Below, piece by piece: positions 23,152-34,456 of a DNA stretch of 64,000 nt. Origin of the DNA: Tigriopus japonicus. Taxonomy: Eukaryota > Arthropoda > Copepoda > Harpacticoida > Harpacticidae. The notes beneath the pieces are model-generated. The model worked only from the letters and a program-made list of their open reading frames with translations. It ran no database searches and had not been told where the DNA came from. Position 1 is the stretch's first letter; each line of letters opens with the position of its first letter. The stretch lies in contig JAAGOF010000088.1 in assembly GCA_010645155.1 (NCBI GenBank), positions 298,423 to 362,422 on the forward strand, written 5' to 3'. The position numbers and the translations under genes were made by a program.

Positions 23152-23340
23152 GTAATTAAAATTACATTATCGTAATTAAAATTACAATATCGTAATTAAA
23201 ATTACAATATCGTAATTAAAATTACAATATCGTAATTAAAATTACAATATCGTAATTAAAATTACAATATCGTAATTAAAATTACAATATCGTAATTAAA
23301 ATTACAATATCGTAATTAAAATTACAATATCGTAATTAAA
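23152..23340. repeat. 20-bp tandem repeat, about nine units
   Basis: The unit CGTAATTAAAATTACAATAT is repeated without spacers; all but the first copy are identical, which implies recent expansion. The unit contains the palindrome GTAATTAAAATTAC. Confidence 0.92.
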
Positions 23341-23344
23341 ATGA

Positions 23345-24205
23345 AGAGTGGAGGGAGAAGGGTGGAGGATCTTAAACGAAACATTGGATCGTAGGTGTAA
23401 TGACAGAATTCCCCATCAGGTGCTCTATGGTGGTGAATTATACGAAGGAGAGAAAAGGGCGGATGCCTTTAATGAACATTTTGGGAACGTTGGAAGCACC
23501 ATGGGCATCAATACCGATGAATCCCCGCCAAAGGTTAAAAGGATAGGACCACTGAAATTCCGAGGAGTTTCAGATGCCGATATTTTATGCGCGATTGATA
23601 AACTCAAGAACAAACTGAGCCACGGAGTAGACCTCATTTCGAATAGACTTCTTAAGTATGTGAAGTATGAAGTGTGCATTCCGTTAAGAATGTTGATCAA
23701 TGAAGCGATACGTACTGGAACCACCCCCAGTTGCTGGAAAATTGCGCGTGTCCTCCCTCTTTACAAAGGAAAGGGACAAAAAAGCTGTCCAGACTCCTAC
23801 AGACCAATATCGCTCTTACCGGTGGTGTCTAAGGTATTTGAACGGATTCTTCGTGGACAGCTTTTGGAGCAAACGGAATGTCATTTATCTGGAGCACAGC
23901 ATGGGTTCCGCAGAGAACATAGCACAGAGCAAGCGATAATGTCACTTGTTGCCAGAATCCAGGAATCCAGGCTGAAGAAACAAAAGTGCAACGTCTTGTT
24001 CTGTGATCTGGCCAAGGCTTTCGACACTGTGGATCACAAGGTGTTAGTTTGGAAGCTGAAGGACTTGGGAATGGATACATTGTCCACTCGATTGATCATG
24101 TCCTATCTTGAAAACAGAATGCAAATTGTGGAAGTGGAAAATTCTTCAAGCAAGTCGAAAACTCTGCCGGGAAAGGGCGTGCCGCAGGGCAGTATTTTTT
24201 TTACA
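23345..24205 (+). pseudogene. LINE reverse-transcriptase fragment, uninterrupted ORF
   Basis: A frame of 288 codons without stops covers the first half of a non-LTR retrotransposon RT. DSYRPISLLPVVSKVFERIL is RT block 1, GAQHGFRREHST block 2a, FCDLAKAFDTVDH block A with the catalytic aspartate, and GVPQGS block B. The frame stops at 24205 where the TAATTAC-rich DNA resumes, before the YADD box, so the enzyme cannot be active. The ORF carries no endonuclease. It is precisely bounded by the hAT low-complexity sequence on both sides, which suggests capture rather than ordinary insertion. Confidence 0.85.
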
Positions 24206-26424
24206 ATTACGTAATTTAAATTACAATTACGTAATTTAAATTTAATTTACAATTACGTAATTTAAATTACAATTATATGTTTTTGTAATTAATTACAATT
24301 TTGGGCCAAGTATTTGACGAATTTTCAATTACAAATTACCAATTACTTTTCAAACTCTTGGTTCTTCAACTTAACAGTAATATCAATTGATACTTTGAAT
24401 TTTCAATTTGCAAAACAATTATTTTGTCATCAATTTGAGGTCAATGTAATTCCACTAACAAGTAGCTTTTGTTACAATACACACCCAAGCTATGATGTTC
24501 AAATACTTTAAACTAAAATAGCTTTTGACCATGATTTTTGTGTCAGGCGGTAGGGCTTTTCACAACTAAGGGCAGACAAATGAGGTGGAAAAATAAAGTT
24601 TTAAAACATCTTCATACTTGATGTATGTGTAAAAAGTTCGTGTTTTCTGGAAAAGAAAAATATGCCTTGTGGTTCATGGCATAATAGTTTTGATATTTAA
24701 GCCCATTCATAATCTTTTCGTTTTTGTAAATCACTCTTTCATATTATCCTTTCAGGCATTATAAGTTGCCAGTTGGTGTATTGCTATTTTAAAATGGCAG
24801 ATCTGTTTATTTTTCATCGTTTTGAAAAGGCAAAAGGGTGAAAGAGACGGAAGGATTGTAATTGACATGTAATTGTAATTAATCACATTTTTCGACGAAG
24901 TAATTGTAATTAATTACATTTTTTAAGTAATTGACCCATTTCTGGTTAAGCTCGTGATGCGTACTAAGCATCCGGCCTCCATCATGGTCCTTGGCGTCGT
25001 GGCCTCAAATGGCAAGAAGATGCCCCCTTCTTCTTCCCGTGCGGCCTCAGGGTTGGGGGAAAGGAGTACGTGGAGGTGCTAAAGACCGTGGTGAAGCCCT
25101 GGATTGACCAGGAGTTCGCCAGCACCTCATGCGTCTTCCAGCAAGATTCGGCGCCTGGGCACTCAGCCAAAATCGTCCAAACCTGGATGGAGGACAACAT
25201 GGCATTCTGGCCATAGGGGTTGTGGCCGTCCAACAGCCCAGACCTCAACCCCCTGGACTATGCCGTGTGGGGCGTCATGGATGCCAAGGCCCGGCAACCC
25301 CTCACTCGAGTGTTGACGCACTCAAGCCACCATCACCAAAGAGTGGGACTACCTCTCCGAGAACTTTATCAAGAGGAGTTGCTTGTCCTTCCGCAGCCGG
25401 ATTGGAGCCATCATTGCAGCTGACGGGGGCCATATTGAGTTAAGTGTTTGCCAATTGTGTGCACAAATACACAAAAATTTTGAAGATTGTATTCTCCTTA
25501 TTGCCGAAGATATACTTAATGATGTTCCACAGGGCTGGCACAATCAACTACATTGAGCATCTTTGTATAATTTGGGAGAAGCAAACCGTAGACAGGAGGC
25601 CACATGTCGACAACTACAAGTTTTCAAAAATTTGCCTTCTGTGAATACGTTTGTTTGGGCAAGTCGCTAATAATAAACTAATAATAATAAATGGCCCTTG
25701 CTGCCCACAATGAAATTTCACAACCTGCCTGCTCTACTATCTCCACTCTATAGCAAGGTTCCTATAGACAACACCTACAAACAGTGAGGGCCCCTGGTGT
25801 TTGAAAAACGCACTAGCTCATCCATGAAAACAAACCCCGTCATTTTCTTTGTCGTTGGGGACGTTTCGACCTCGGAAAGTGGGAGTAGGGCTCAGACGGA
25901 AGCTCAAACTACGCCAGATTGTCCCAAACCCTAGTGTGCACTTTTGATTTCCGTCGTGGGGTGTGTAGCCGTGTCGTTCCGTGACTAGAATTGAACTTGC
26001 TTCGTGTCATTCATTTTGGAAGACATCTCCCTTCGATCAGAATTGCGAATTCCGTGATCAATTTCTAACCGAAAGCCAAACATCCGTAAACTCGTTTCAA
26101 GCATCAGGCATACTGGCCCTGTTTTGAGACTTTTGAGTCGTTGGCGTGGCTTGAAGTGGATATTTTAGTCGATGTGTTAGTCGATGCAACTTCTACCACT
26201 TGTGCAAAATTACGAACTTACGTACAAAAAGATCGGAATGGTTGGATCACCCACCTTTAGAAACACTCTACTGAGCCATTTCTACCATGAATTTGACAGT
26301 CCTGCCTCCTTTTACATCATCTTTGATTTTTCATCATTGCTTGGGCTTTTTGTCCTTAAAATAATTGGAGTGTGCAAATAAATTCTCCTATTTCATCTTT
26401 AATTTGGCGTTATTTTGTCACATA

Positions 26425-27915
26425 CAGCGTTTGGCAGAATTAGTGAAACATCAGTAGGGACAGGCAAATAGTGTAAAAAGATTTTTGTTAACACAAACCC
26501 ATTTTTTGCCTATCTGCACTTTTCCCCTTTATTTGCACTTTTGGCCAAAATTGACAAATTGTAAAGAAAATTCTAGGTTTTGAAAATCTAGTAACTATTG
26601 AAAGAATATTTAGTGTCAAGACCAAATTTTGAATTGGTCAAAAAAAGCTTCCATTTGCAATCAAACATTCTCAGCACCATGAAAAAATATGTGCAGAGCC
26701 TCAGAGTTTATTCTCCATCTTGGCCTTAACAATAGCATCCTAAACCTGACTAAACAATCTCATTGCATGCAACCAAGAAACATCAAACCTGAAGAAACTT
26801 AAGTAATGGTAATGGAAGGACATGACAAATAATGTAGTTGTACAATAGGCTTAGGTTTGATTGCCTACTAAGATCGTTATTTGTAAATAGCGATAAATCA
26901 GATCCAAATAAATGAAATCGAATTATGGATCTTGAAAGTAAGATTATCGCTACTTTAAAGATGTTGGAATCGGGCCATCCACGGGCCGTCATTGTCAAGA
27001 CCCTTGGTGTGAGCCGCACTTACCATACATATACATATGGAGGGCCAAAAAATTTAAGTGGACTGGCAAGACATTCAGAAAGTCCCGCCAAGGTAGAAAA
27101 AGAATGGCGAGGACTCCTAGTTGGCAAGCCATTGCATCCAAGACATATTCTCAACTCGTTCTTGGTTCTTGATCTTGAACAAGATCAAAAATCCTCCTCA
27201 AGTGGTATGCCGATCATCCTAACGTCATTGTTATCTTTTCTGGTGAGAAACTTTTTGAAGCCACAACGAAGAATAATACCCAAAATGATCGAATCTTGGC
27301 CAATAATTCGTCAACTATTTCTCCAAGTGCCAGGAATGTCCATCGCCCAAAAAACAGCTTCGATCGTGGTGTGGGGTTCATTGGCCTCAGACGTAAAAAA
27401 TCGCCCCTTTGTTGGATTCCTGATGGGGTTAAAGTCAACAAGACAATATTTCTAGACTTTTTACAAACAAAGGTGCTTCCTTGGATCCAGGACGAGTTTA
27501 CTGGCTTGTCCATCTGTTTCCAGCAAGATGGAGCTCCTGCCCACACGGCCAAGATTGTTCAAGGTTGGTGCAAAGCCAATTTCGATTAGTTTTGGTATAA
27601 GGACTATTGGCCTCCCTCTTTACGAGACTGTAACCCTTTGGACCTTTTAATGTAAGGAATGGTTGAGAGGAAAGTCAATGCCATCTCTAGAGCCAATGAG
27701 GACCATTAAATGTCTGCAGCAGAGGTAAGCATATGATGATATCTCAGAAGATATCTCAGAAGTGCACGTTATGCCAATGCCATCAAGCGGTTAGGGCTGT
27801 GGTTCGGGTCAAAGGCGGTCATGTTGAATAAAGTTCAAATATGATGTACCACATTATGTGAGGAATACATACTTTGATTAAGAGTTTCATGTTTCACTAA
27901 TTTTACCCATCCCTG
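26425..27915 (+). mobile_element. Decayed Tc1/mariner element nested in element B
   Basis: The left end CAGCGTTTGGCAGAATTAGT with GAAACAT pairs with the right end, reverse-complemented CAGGGATGGGTAAAATTAGT with GAAACAT. TA precedes the left end at 26423-26424; the right flank is TT, apparently mutated. Confidence 0.75.
26925..27650 (+). pseudogene. Tc1-like transposase remnant
   Basis: The frame opens with an HTH (MDLESKIIATLKMLESGHPR, then VIVKTLGVSRT). It breaks near 27030 and continues in shifted frames through a KSRQGRKRMARTP-like block. The catalytic half is seen as VLPWIQDEFTGLSICFQQDG, APAHTAKIVQGW and, after a stop, WPPSLRDCNPLDLL. It is related in design to the transposase at 22637-25440 (QQDxAPxHxAKIVQxW). 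At least three frameshifts or stops make it inactive. Confidence 0.78.
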
Positions 27916-28374
27916 TTCATATCTAGTCCAATAGGATCAGATATTTAATTGCGATATTGAAAAATTCTTTAACAAGGACATGACTATTTATTCTTAACTC
28001 TTTTGCAGAGAAGCCAACCACTACTTGAACGACGTTCTTATGTTGCTTGACAGTTCAACGTGGGTTTTAAAAAGACCCATTTTATCGAGGAACAAAGAAT
28101 GTTTTCTGCCAATTTAGTCATCACAGAATCAAATTATTAGTATAATGGAAGCTAACAAAAAGTAAGATGTTTCCGAAAGCTTGTATCTACAGGGTACGCT
28201 CAAATTGTTTATCTCCCAAAATGATTAAAAGGCACAAACCATGGCAGAGAATAATGCAATGTAAATCATTTTTAAGATCAATTCGAGATCCAGAGTTCTG
28301 AACAACGTACACTTGTGGCCTGATAATTCAGCATAACTTTTTAAATAAAAATATAATAAATTTTCATAACTTTT

Positions 28375-28629
28375 TTGTCAGGAGACAAATCATTTGAGGT
28401 GGACAAATTTAGAATAGAAAGGGATGATTCTCTTCACAATAGGCGAGGTTTGTGGCTCTACGAGCCGATGTGTAAACGCGAATGGATGATGAATTTACCT
28501 GGATATGCATTTCCCCATCTTTTTAACCACTACGATATCCCAGACTATAAATGCACAACTAAGGTATTTAAACAAAGACTCAAGGCTGACATTCAACGCA
28601 AAAATTACCATCCTCCTTCTGAAATGTAG
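28375..28629 (+). other. Unrecognised 84-codon open frame inside element B
   Basis: The frame is rich in charged and aromatic residues (YEPMCKREWMMNLPGYAFPH) and ends FKQRLKADIQRK, which is like the C-terminal end of some LINE ORFs but is not diagnostic. A T/C-rich and poly-A-like stretch follows from 28760. I do not assign a function. Confidence 0.3.
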
Positions 28630-31040
28630 GTTGGGATTGGAGTTCTGAATTATGAAAACGAGCGACGGATTTCCCTGTACTCCTTCAAATGCTGAATGAA
28701 ACCTTACCGTCCATGTAGCTATGATTTTTAGTCTCTCCAGTGTCTCTTAATGTCCCATCGGTTTTTTTTCTTTTCTTTCTTTCCCTCTCTCTCTCATCTC
28801 TGTATTTTTTTTTTAACAAGAAGCTAAAGGACAGCATTTAAACACACCTTGGTGTCTTGCTGATCCTTGGATGCAATCTTTTTTTATTTTATATTTGTAT
28901 TGACTGTCAAAACTGATTTTTCTTTTCTTTAAATAAAAGCATCCAGAATAATAAAAAAAAAAAGCCACATTTTATCAGGAAAATAATTCTTCTTGTCAAC
29001 TTGTTCACAACACCATCAAATTGTTCAGATATTGGAAGACAAAAAAAAATAAGATGATTCTGAAAGCTTCCATACACAGGGTGAGCTAAAAGTGTGAATC
29101 CACCCAAAAATTGATAAAGGCGCAAACATATTTGCGTAGGTAAGATTGTCCATCATTAAAGCATCACAATACCTAGTTTTCCAGGTTTAGAGAACATCTA
29201 ATCAAAAGTGCAAAAGTTTCCAAAAATATTTTGGGTGGCACAAAAATAATGCTTAAAGCTATCCAACAATAATAATAATGTTTATTGCGAGAATATATCA
29301 TCTCATTGGACATTTTACAATTTTATATATGATATCTCTCTCTCTATATATAGAGAGAGTCTTGGGCCCATACTGGGTACTGATGATTATTTTATTATAG
29401 TCTGATCATCAGTTTTATTATAGTTCCTGAACACTTGCATTTTATGGGACATTCTGTAAATCAAAAAGATCTCCGGATTGTGATGCTATGATTATAAAAT
29501 CCTTGATGAAGACTTTGAATTATTTTTACCTTGCACAACTGTGAGAAAAATGTCTTGAAAATGATTTGCATTGCATTGTTATTCAGCAAAGTTTGTGCCT
29601 TTTACTATTTTTTGGATATTCACACTTTCATCACACCCTGGAGATCCACGCTTTCAAAATCATCTGATTTATTTGTTATCTTCTAACATTTCAACCATTT
29701 GATGGAGTTGTGAACAAATTGATTGGAATGATATTATTTTTCTCCCAAAAAAACGAGGCGTGAAAAAATCAGATTGAATTGTCAAGCCACAAGTGTACAT
29801 TGTTCAAGATGTGTCTGGCTTTTTCTGCAAACGAGTCACATGGAATCGACAGAAATCCTTAGGTTTCTGAGGAGTAGGATTGTATGAACAATTGAAACAA
29901 AAAAAAATACTGTCAAAACCAATCTGAAGATAAGAGTGCATACACGATTGGCCAAATTGTGAGACAAATTTATAGAGAGATTTTATGAGAATCTCACACC
30001 CGTGGCTTTCGACATTGGAAAGTAGTGAATCTGCTCCATTTACCATTTGAAATAAAGCTATGTAGACAACATCTATACAATGTTAACAAATCTTTCAACC
30101 TCTATACAAAAATAATAATAGTCTTCCAATTTCGAGCACGACGTTTCGAGGACAAAACACGCCAGTTTAAGAGGGCACATTTTTTGATGAAAAATATTTG
30201 AACAATCAATTCAAATCAAATATAAACAAGATGTGTCTAGACTCATTAAAATTTCAATGAAACTGCTGTCAAAATGAGAGAAAATTCACTCCAGAATGCT
30301 GTTGGAAAGCTTTACAAGACTTATTAACAAAACTGAAAAACGATTGTCAAATTGAAGACATGCATAAGGAAATCAGGCATCATGGAACAGGTTGGACAGC
30401 AGTGATGATGAAAGGGAGCACAGGGGCCTAATTCATTCTTGAAATGGCATGGTAGAGTGTTTCTATAGGTGGGTGATCCAACCAATCCGATCTTTTTGTA
30501 CGTAAGTTCGTAATTTTGCACAGGTGGTATTGGGTGCATCGACAAACACATCCACTTCAATCCACGCCCACGACTCAAAGATCTCAAAACAGGGCTAGTA
30601 TGGCTATTGCTTGAAACGAGTTTACGGATGTTTGGCTTTCGGTTAGAAATTGATCACGGAATTCGCAATTCTGATCGAAGGGAGATGTCTTCCAAAATGA
30701 ATGACACGAAGCAAGTTCAATTCTAGTCACGGAACGACACGGCTGCACACCCCACGACGGAAATCAAAAGTGCACACTAGGGTTTGGGACAATCTGGCGT
30801 AGTTTGAGCTTCCGTCTGAGCCCCACTCCCACTTTCCGAGGTCGAAACGTCCCCAACGTCAAAGAAAATGACGGGGTTTGTTTTCATGGATGAGCTAGTG
30901 CGTTTTTCAAACACCAGGGGCCCTCACTGTTTGTAGGTGTTGTCTATTAGCCAACGATTCAGTGAGGTCACTAATCTTAACGAAGTCAGGGATTGGTTCA
31001 GAATTGAGCCCGCTCAACCAATGACAACAAGGCAGCAATA

Positions 31041-31692
31041 GGACATGTGTAAGGTTGCTTCAAGTGAGCGTTTTAAATCATTCCGCGGGCGGCAAAACAG
31101 GGCCGTTGGCTGTGCTGTGCTGCTCAGCCCATTTTGACGAATCCAAGTTTTTCCCATTTTAACGTGCATTTGATGATTCTAGGTCCCTGGAAACGATCTA
31201 AATTTTACGTTTTGATCCCTCTGCTTTCACTTGGTTGAAAATATGCCCAATTTGTTTGCTAGAAAATGATACAGAAAAGATTAGATCTTAAAAGAAAGAA
31301 GCGTTAAAAAATAATGCATTTCTCTGTATGTTAAGTACTTTGAAATATTTAAATGATTCTTTGGAACCCACTGAATAAATCAGCATCTTTATATTAGTGT
31401 TTGGATCAATGTTAAGTCCTATTTTTGCAATAGCACAAGGCTTGCTTACTTGCTTTTATATCAATCACCCTAATAATATTTTTTGCATATTATTGACCCA
31501 ATTCCAGCCAAGGTATCCTTAAGTGAAATACCGATCGTTTCCAAGGACCTACAATCATCAAATGCTCGTCAAAATGGGAAAAACTTGGATTCGCCAAAAT
31601 GGGCTGAGCAGCACAGCACAGCCAACGGCCCTGTTTTGCCGCCCGCGGAATGATTTAAAACGCTCACTTGGAGCAACCTTGTGCATGTCTAA
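31041..31692. mobile_element. Foldback element, arms of about 155 bp
   Basis: AGTGAGCGTTTTAAATCATT with CCGCGGGCGGCAAAACAGGG at 31066-31104 and the following TTTTGACGAATCCAAGTTTT recur as reverse complement at about 31526-31692. The interior (31275-31480) is the interspersed repeat also seen at 2580-2900. Confidence 0.75.
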
Positions 31693-31699
31693 TTTTGCG

Positions 31700-32198
31700 G
31701 ACATTACATCACTTTTGACGCTTCAACAACACTTAGCAGTGATGACTTTAAGGACCCCATAAACCATTTAAGCCAATTGAAATCGGATGAATCATGTTAT
31801 AGTCCAAAGAAGATCGGTGTTAAAAGAAAATTTTGTAAGCTTATCATCAAAAAAAGCTCCAACTATCTGGGATTTATTCATCAACAATATGGTGTAAGAT
31901 AGGTCACATTGAGCCTTGATTCTGTCCATGGCATATCATTTTGTTCACTTCCATCGGGTCATTCTGATAAAGAGGTGAACAATCTTTCCAAGAATTGAAG
32001 TTTCTGATGCTGTGGCATTTTTTCTCGAAATGTTTTGGAACGGTGTCAGTGTTTGGTGCTTTCATTCTTACATTTTTTTCAAATAAGCTTGCGTGTTGAA
32101 TCTAGTTGTTTCTTGGCTTTGGTGTGGATTCCCATGGTTGATCGATTGGTAGGTTTGTTGGTTGGTTGGCTTTACCATCCTTCAAACATCTTCTAATG
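31700..32198. other. No recognisable gene
   Basis: AT-rich spacer without supported ORF or clear repeat. Confidence 0.4.
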
Positions 32199-32796
32199 CT
32201 AATCCTGAAAGGTCTTTTGGTTTTTCGCCCTAGTAAGTTGCTCTTGTTGTTTTGGACTAAAGCAAGACGACGCTTTTAGTTTGGACGGCTGGCCGCGTCG
32301 GAACGGTAATTCAGGGTCAGAGCGGTAATCATAAAAATCCCAAACGTGCGTCCTTCTATACCGATCATCAAAGTGACTTATGAGTTTGCTCAAATCAAAA
32401 CCACGTAAATTTTTTAAAAGTAAATTACGTGTTCATTGATTCAAGCGAGACAAGAGGACTGATTCAAATTGGTCTACAAATAAAGTTTGAACCCTGATTA
32501 GGTCTGGCCCTCCGACATTAATGTGAGGTTTGGTGAAAAGTTGGTTCTTGATTTCACTCTTACAGGAAGCCTGAGTACTTTTTAGCGCATTTTAAAACAC
32601 TTTGGTACGTCGCAATATTAGTACACCGCATGTCGCCACCAAAAATATCAGAATCACCTCCTTTTTTAACAGCTTTGAGCGATTCAAGTTTCGGTCCACC
32701 TGCCGTAGCACAACTGTATGTCCACGATCTCTCATAGTACTGAAGAAGCAACAGGCAGGTACAAAAAACGAAAAGCAAAATACCGCAAATATCCAT
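32199..32796 (-). CDS. Putative secreted or membrane-anchored protein, two exons
   Basis: Exon 1 (32796-32564) starts MDICGILLFVFCTCLLLLQY, a hydrophobic signal peptide or anchor, and ends at a strong donor CT|GTAAGAG. Exon 2 (32388-32199) follows the acceptor TTTTGATTTGAG. The split codon CT|C keeps the frame and the protein ends at a TAG after about 140 residues. The mature part has three cysteines in exon 1 and an acidic, aromatic stretch (FDDRYRRTHVWDFYDYRSDP) in exon 2. I do not recognise the family. The start lies about 50 bp from a palindromic repeat (32846-33307) that may replace or supply its promoter. The intron is 175 bp. Confidence 0.45.
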
Positions 32797-32845
32797 TCAA
32801 TTTGCTTTGCATATCAACTAAACTACGAAAGTTAACTTTTTTGAT

Positions 32846-33307
32846 TATACAAGAAGCACGGAAATCATGGAGTGGGAGGCTAGCAATGAGAATTGTGATT
32901 TCCAGCAGAAACGAACCATTTGCGTTCTTCTGCAAATGAGACCTGGCTTACATTGAGAAGAACACGTATTTCAAATTTCAGCCCAATCGAATGCCGGAGT
33001 GAAAAGTTATGCCTTCTCAAACTTATGTACTGAAGAGAGCATACAAATGAATGAACTCACCCTTTTGTGGTAAAACGATTCCCACAAAAGGGCTAGCTCA
33101 TTCATTTTTGGTAGGATTTGCACTGAACTTTGAGTGAGCATAACTTTTGACTCCAATGTTCGATTGAGCTGAAAATTGAAATACGTATTCTTGTCAACAT
33201 ATGCAAGGTATCATTTGCAGAAGAACGTAATTGAATTTTTCTTACTAGAAATCATTATTCTCAGTGCCAGCCTCCCACTCCATGATTCTAGTGCTTCTTG
33301 GATTATA
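32846..33307. mobile_element. Palindromic repeat, arms of about 215 bp
   Basis: CAAGAAGCAC near the left end, GGAGTGGGAGGCT and GAAATACGTATTC-type blocks mirror the right end (AGCCTCCCACTCC, GTGCTTCTTG). The centre carries CACCCTTTTGTGG and CCACAAAAGGG. A diverged relative occurs at about 55437-55680. Confidence 0.78.
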
Positions 33308-33557
33308 TCTCAAATAAGTAGATGTAATCAAGGTATAAAAGTAGTTGACTGACGTGACACCATCGCATTATTTTTAAACGGGTGAAATCTCGATCTTGGA
33401 TTGAAAACTCGTCACACTTGAGAAATGAAGGCAGAATCAGATCGGCATAACGCTTATTGACAAACGCAAAACAGCTTACAAAATTTTGAGGTTCGTCAGG
33501 TGTAGGCTGTGAACATATTTTTCTTGTTTTGATTTCCATAGAGTGACCGCACATCAT
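33303..33557 (-). other. Unrecognised 84-codon open frame
   Basis: The sequence has five cysteines and looks protein-like, but I see no family motif. A possible donor (CAAAATTTT|GTAAGC) lies within it. It may be a first exon. Low confidence. Confidence 0.2.
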
Positions 33558-33812
33558 GCTTTGAAATCTGCCTCCTCTCTATCGTAGATCAAGACGAGCT
33601 TGATGAAACATGTTTTTTCAAGAGCCAAAAACTCGAACCCTTAATTCTTGCAAGCTGCCTGAACAGTTTTTCTCTTTGTTTTGAGACTGTCGCTTGATCA
33701 TCTAATGCAAAGTCAATTCACGAATACAGAAGGTTAGCGCACTTCGTTCAGTCCAGCAGACTTGCTGAGTGACATCATTTGTGAGACATCGGTAGTGCCT
33801 CGGAACAATAAC

Positions 33813-34292
33813 ATAACGATCTTTGGTAATGGTGACGTTGTGAGGTCCGGTTGAAAGAACAACAAAGCAGCGTTGCCAGATATTTTCAAAATCAATAGTT
33901 CAAATCATAAAATGAAAAATGGCATGGATAACACTTCTCATTTAAAACATGTTTTACTTTCAAAACAGAAACAAAACACCTTTAGCTATTGCCTTTAAAA
34001 ATATTCTTGATTAACAGATTCTTCATTTCCAGATTATTAATTAGAATTTTTAATCTCACATTCATTCTTTGGAGAATGATTCTTTCTTTAGAACGTCAGA
34101 ATTGCTTTAAATCATTAATTTTGGTTTCCAATCTTGTTAGCTCAAGCGCCAATCATGCGCGTTACACAATTTGTTTCTGTCAAACCAAATCTGGCCTTTT
34201 TCTTGATGTTCATTGGCATGACTGGTTCGAAAAAATCTGGCAACGCTAGTTTGCTCTTTCAGCCGGACCTCACATCGTCACCATTACACGAT
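33813..34292. repeat. Inverted repeat immediately upstream of the THAP region
   Basis: GGTAATGGTGACGTTGTGAGGTCCGG..AAAG and AGCGTTGCCAGAT-TTTTC at 33826-33896 match the reverse complement of 34230-34288. The enclosed sequence is AT-rich. Confidence 0.7.
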
Positions 34293-34456
34293 CTTTTTAT
34301 TGAGAAACCTAAATATTCAAAGGTCTTTGACAAGCAAATGGCTTTAAACGCCCATCGAGTATGTGCCGTGGCTGCCTGCCATAATTCCAACGACGTTCAT
34401 TATCATCGATTTCCAAGAAATTTGGATCAACAAAAGCTATGGCTTATTGCTTGTAA

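Larger units (their letters stand above)
23135..24944. mobile_element. hAT-type non-autonomous element carrying a LINE RT fragment
   Basis: The left end CAGGGTTGAGGAGTAA and the right end, reverse-complemented CAGAAATGGGTCAATTACTT, match the ends of the element at 49018-50020. The region 24300-24900 is collinear with 49140-49690 (for example GACGAATTTTCAATTACAAA and TTTCAAACTCTT). The element consists of TAATTAC-rich low-complexity ends, a 20-bp tandem repeat block, and a LINE open reading frame absent from the 49-kb copy. It has no hAT transposase. Confidence 0.82.
22637..25440 (+). pseudogene. Tc1-like transposase, split by a hAT insertion
   Basis: The N-terminal part (22637-23126) has an HTH region (VNERTVRRARIRFEAG) and a second helix set (IRKAARETGVGRMTANRAIH), with stops and frameshifts. 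The coding sense resumes at 24945 directly after the hAT element: AKERYDVK before the insertion continues as LVMRTKHPASIMVLGVVASNG after it. The catalytic end has FQQDSAPGHSAK and SNSPDLNPLDY, so the third acidic residue is D rather than E, with 36 positions between the last two acidic residues, one of them a stop. It is inactive. Removing the insertion and one 8-bp duplication restores the alignment of the two halves. Confidence 0.8.
25765..30946. mobile_element. Large foldback element B, arms of about 525 bp
   Basis: The left arm (about 25765-26295) and right arm (about 30425-30946) are inverted repeats beginning TAGACAACACCTACAAACAG then TGAGGGCCCC. The left arm carries a small TCGATGTGTTAG duplication. 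Element A is related but has shorter, diverged arms. Interior blocks near 28190-28330, 29060-29130 and 29540-29640 repeat units also present in A, in both orientations. A Tc1-like element is inserted at 26425. No autonomous transposase for B itself is visible. Confidence 0.82.

Noticed and set aside
23152..23340. Regular 20-bp repeats resembling a CRISPR array
   Set aside because: There are no unique spacers between units, the unit is pure AT-rich satellite inside a hAT element, and the DNA is eukaryotic.
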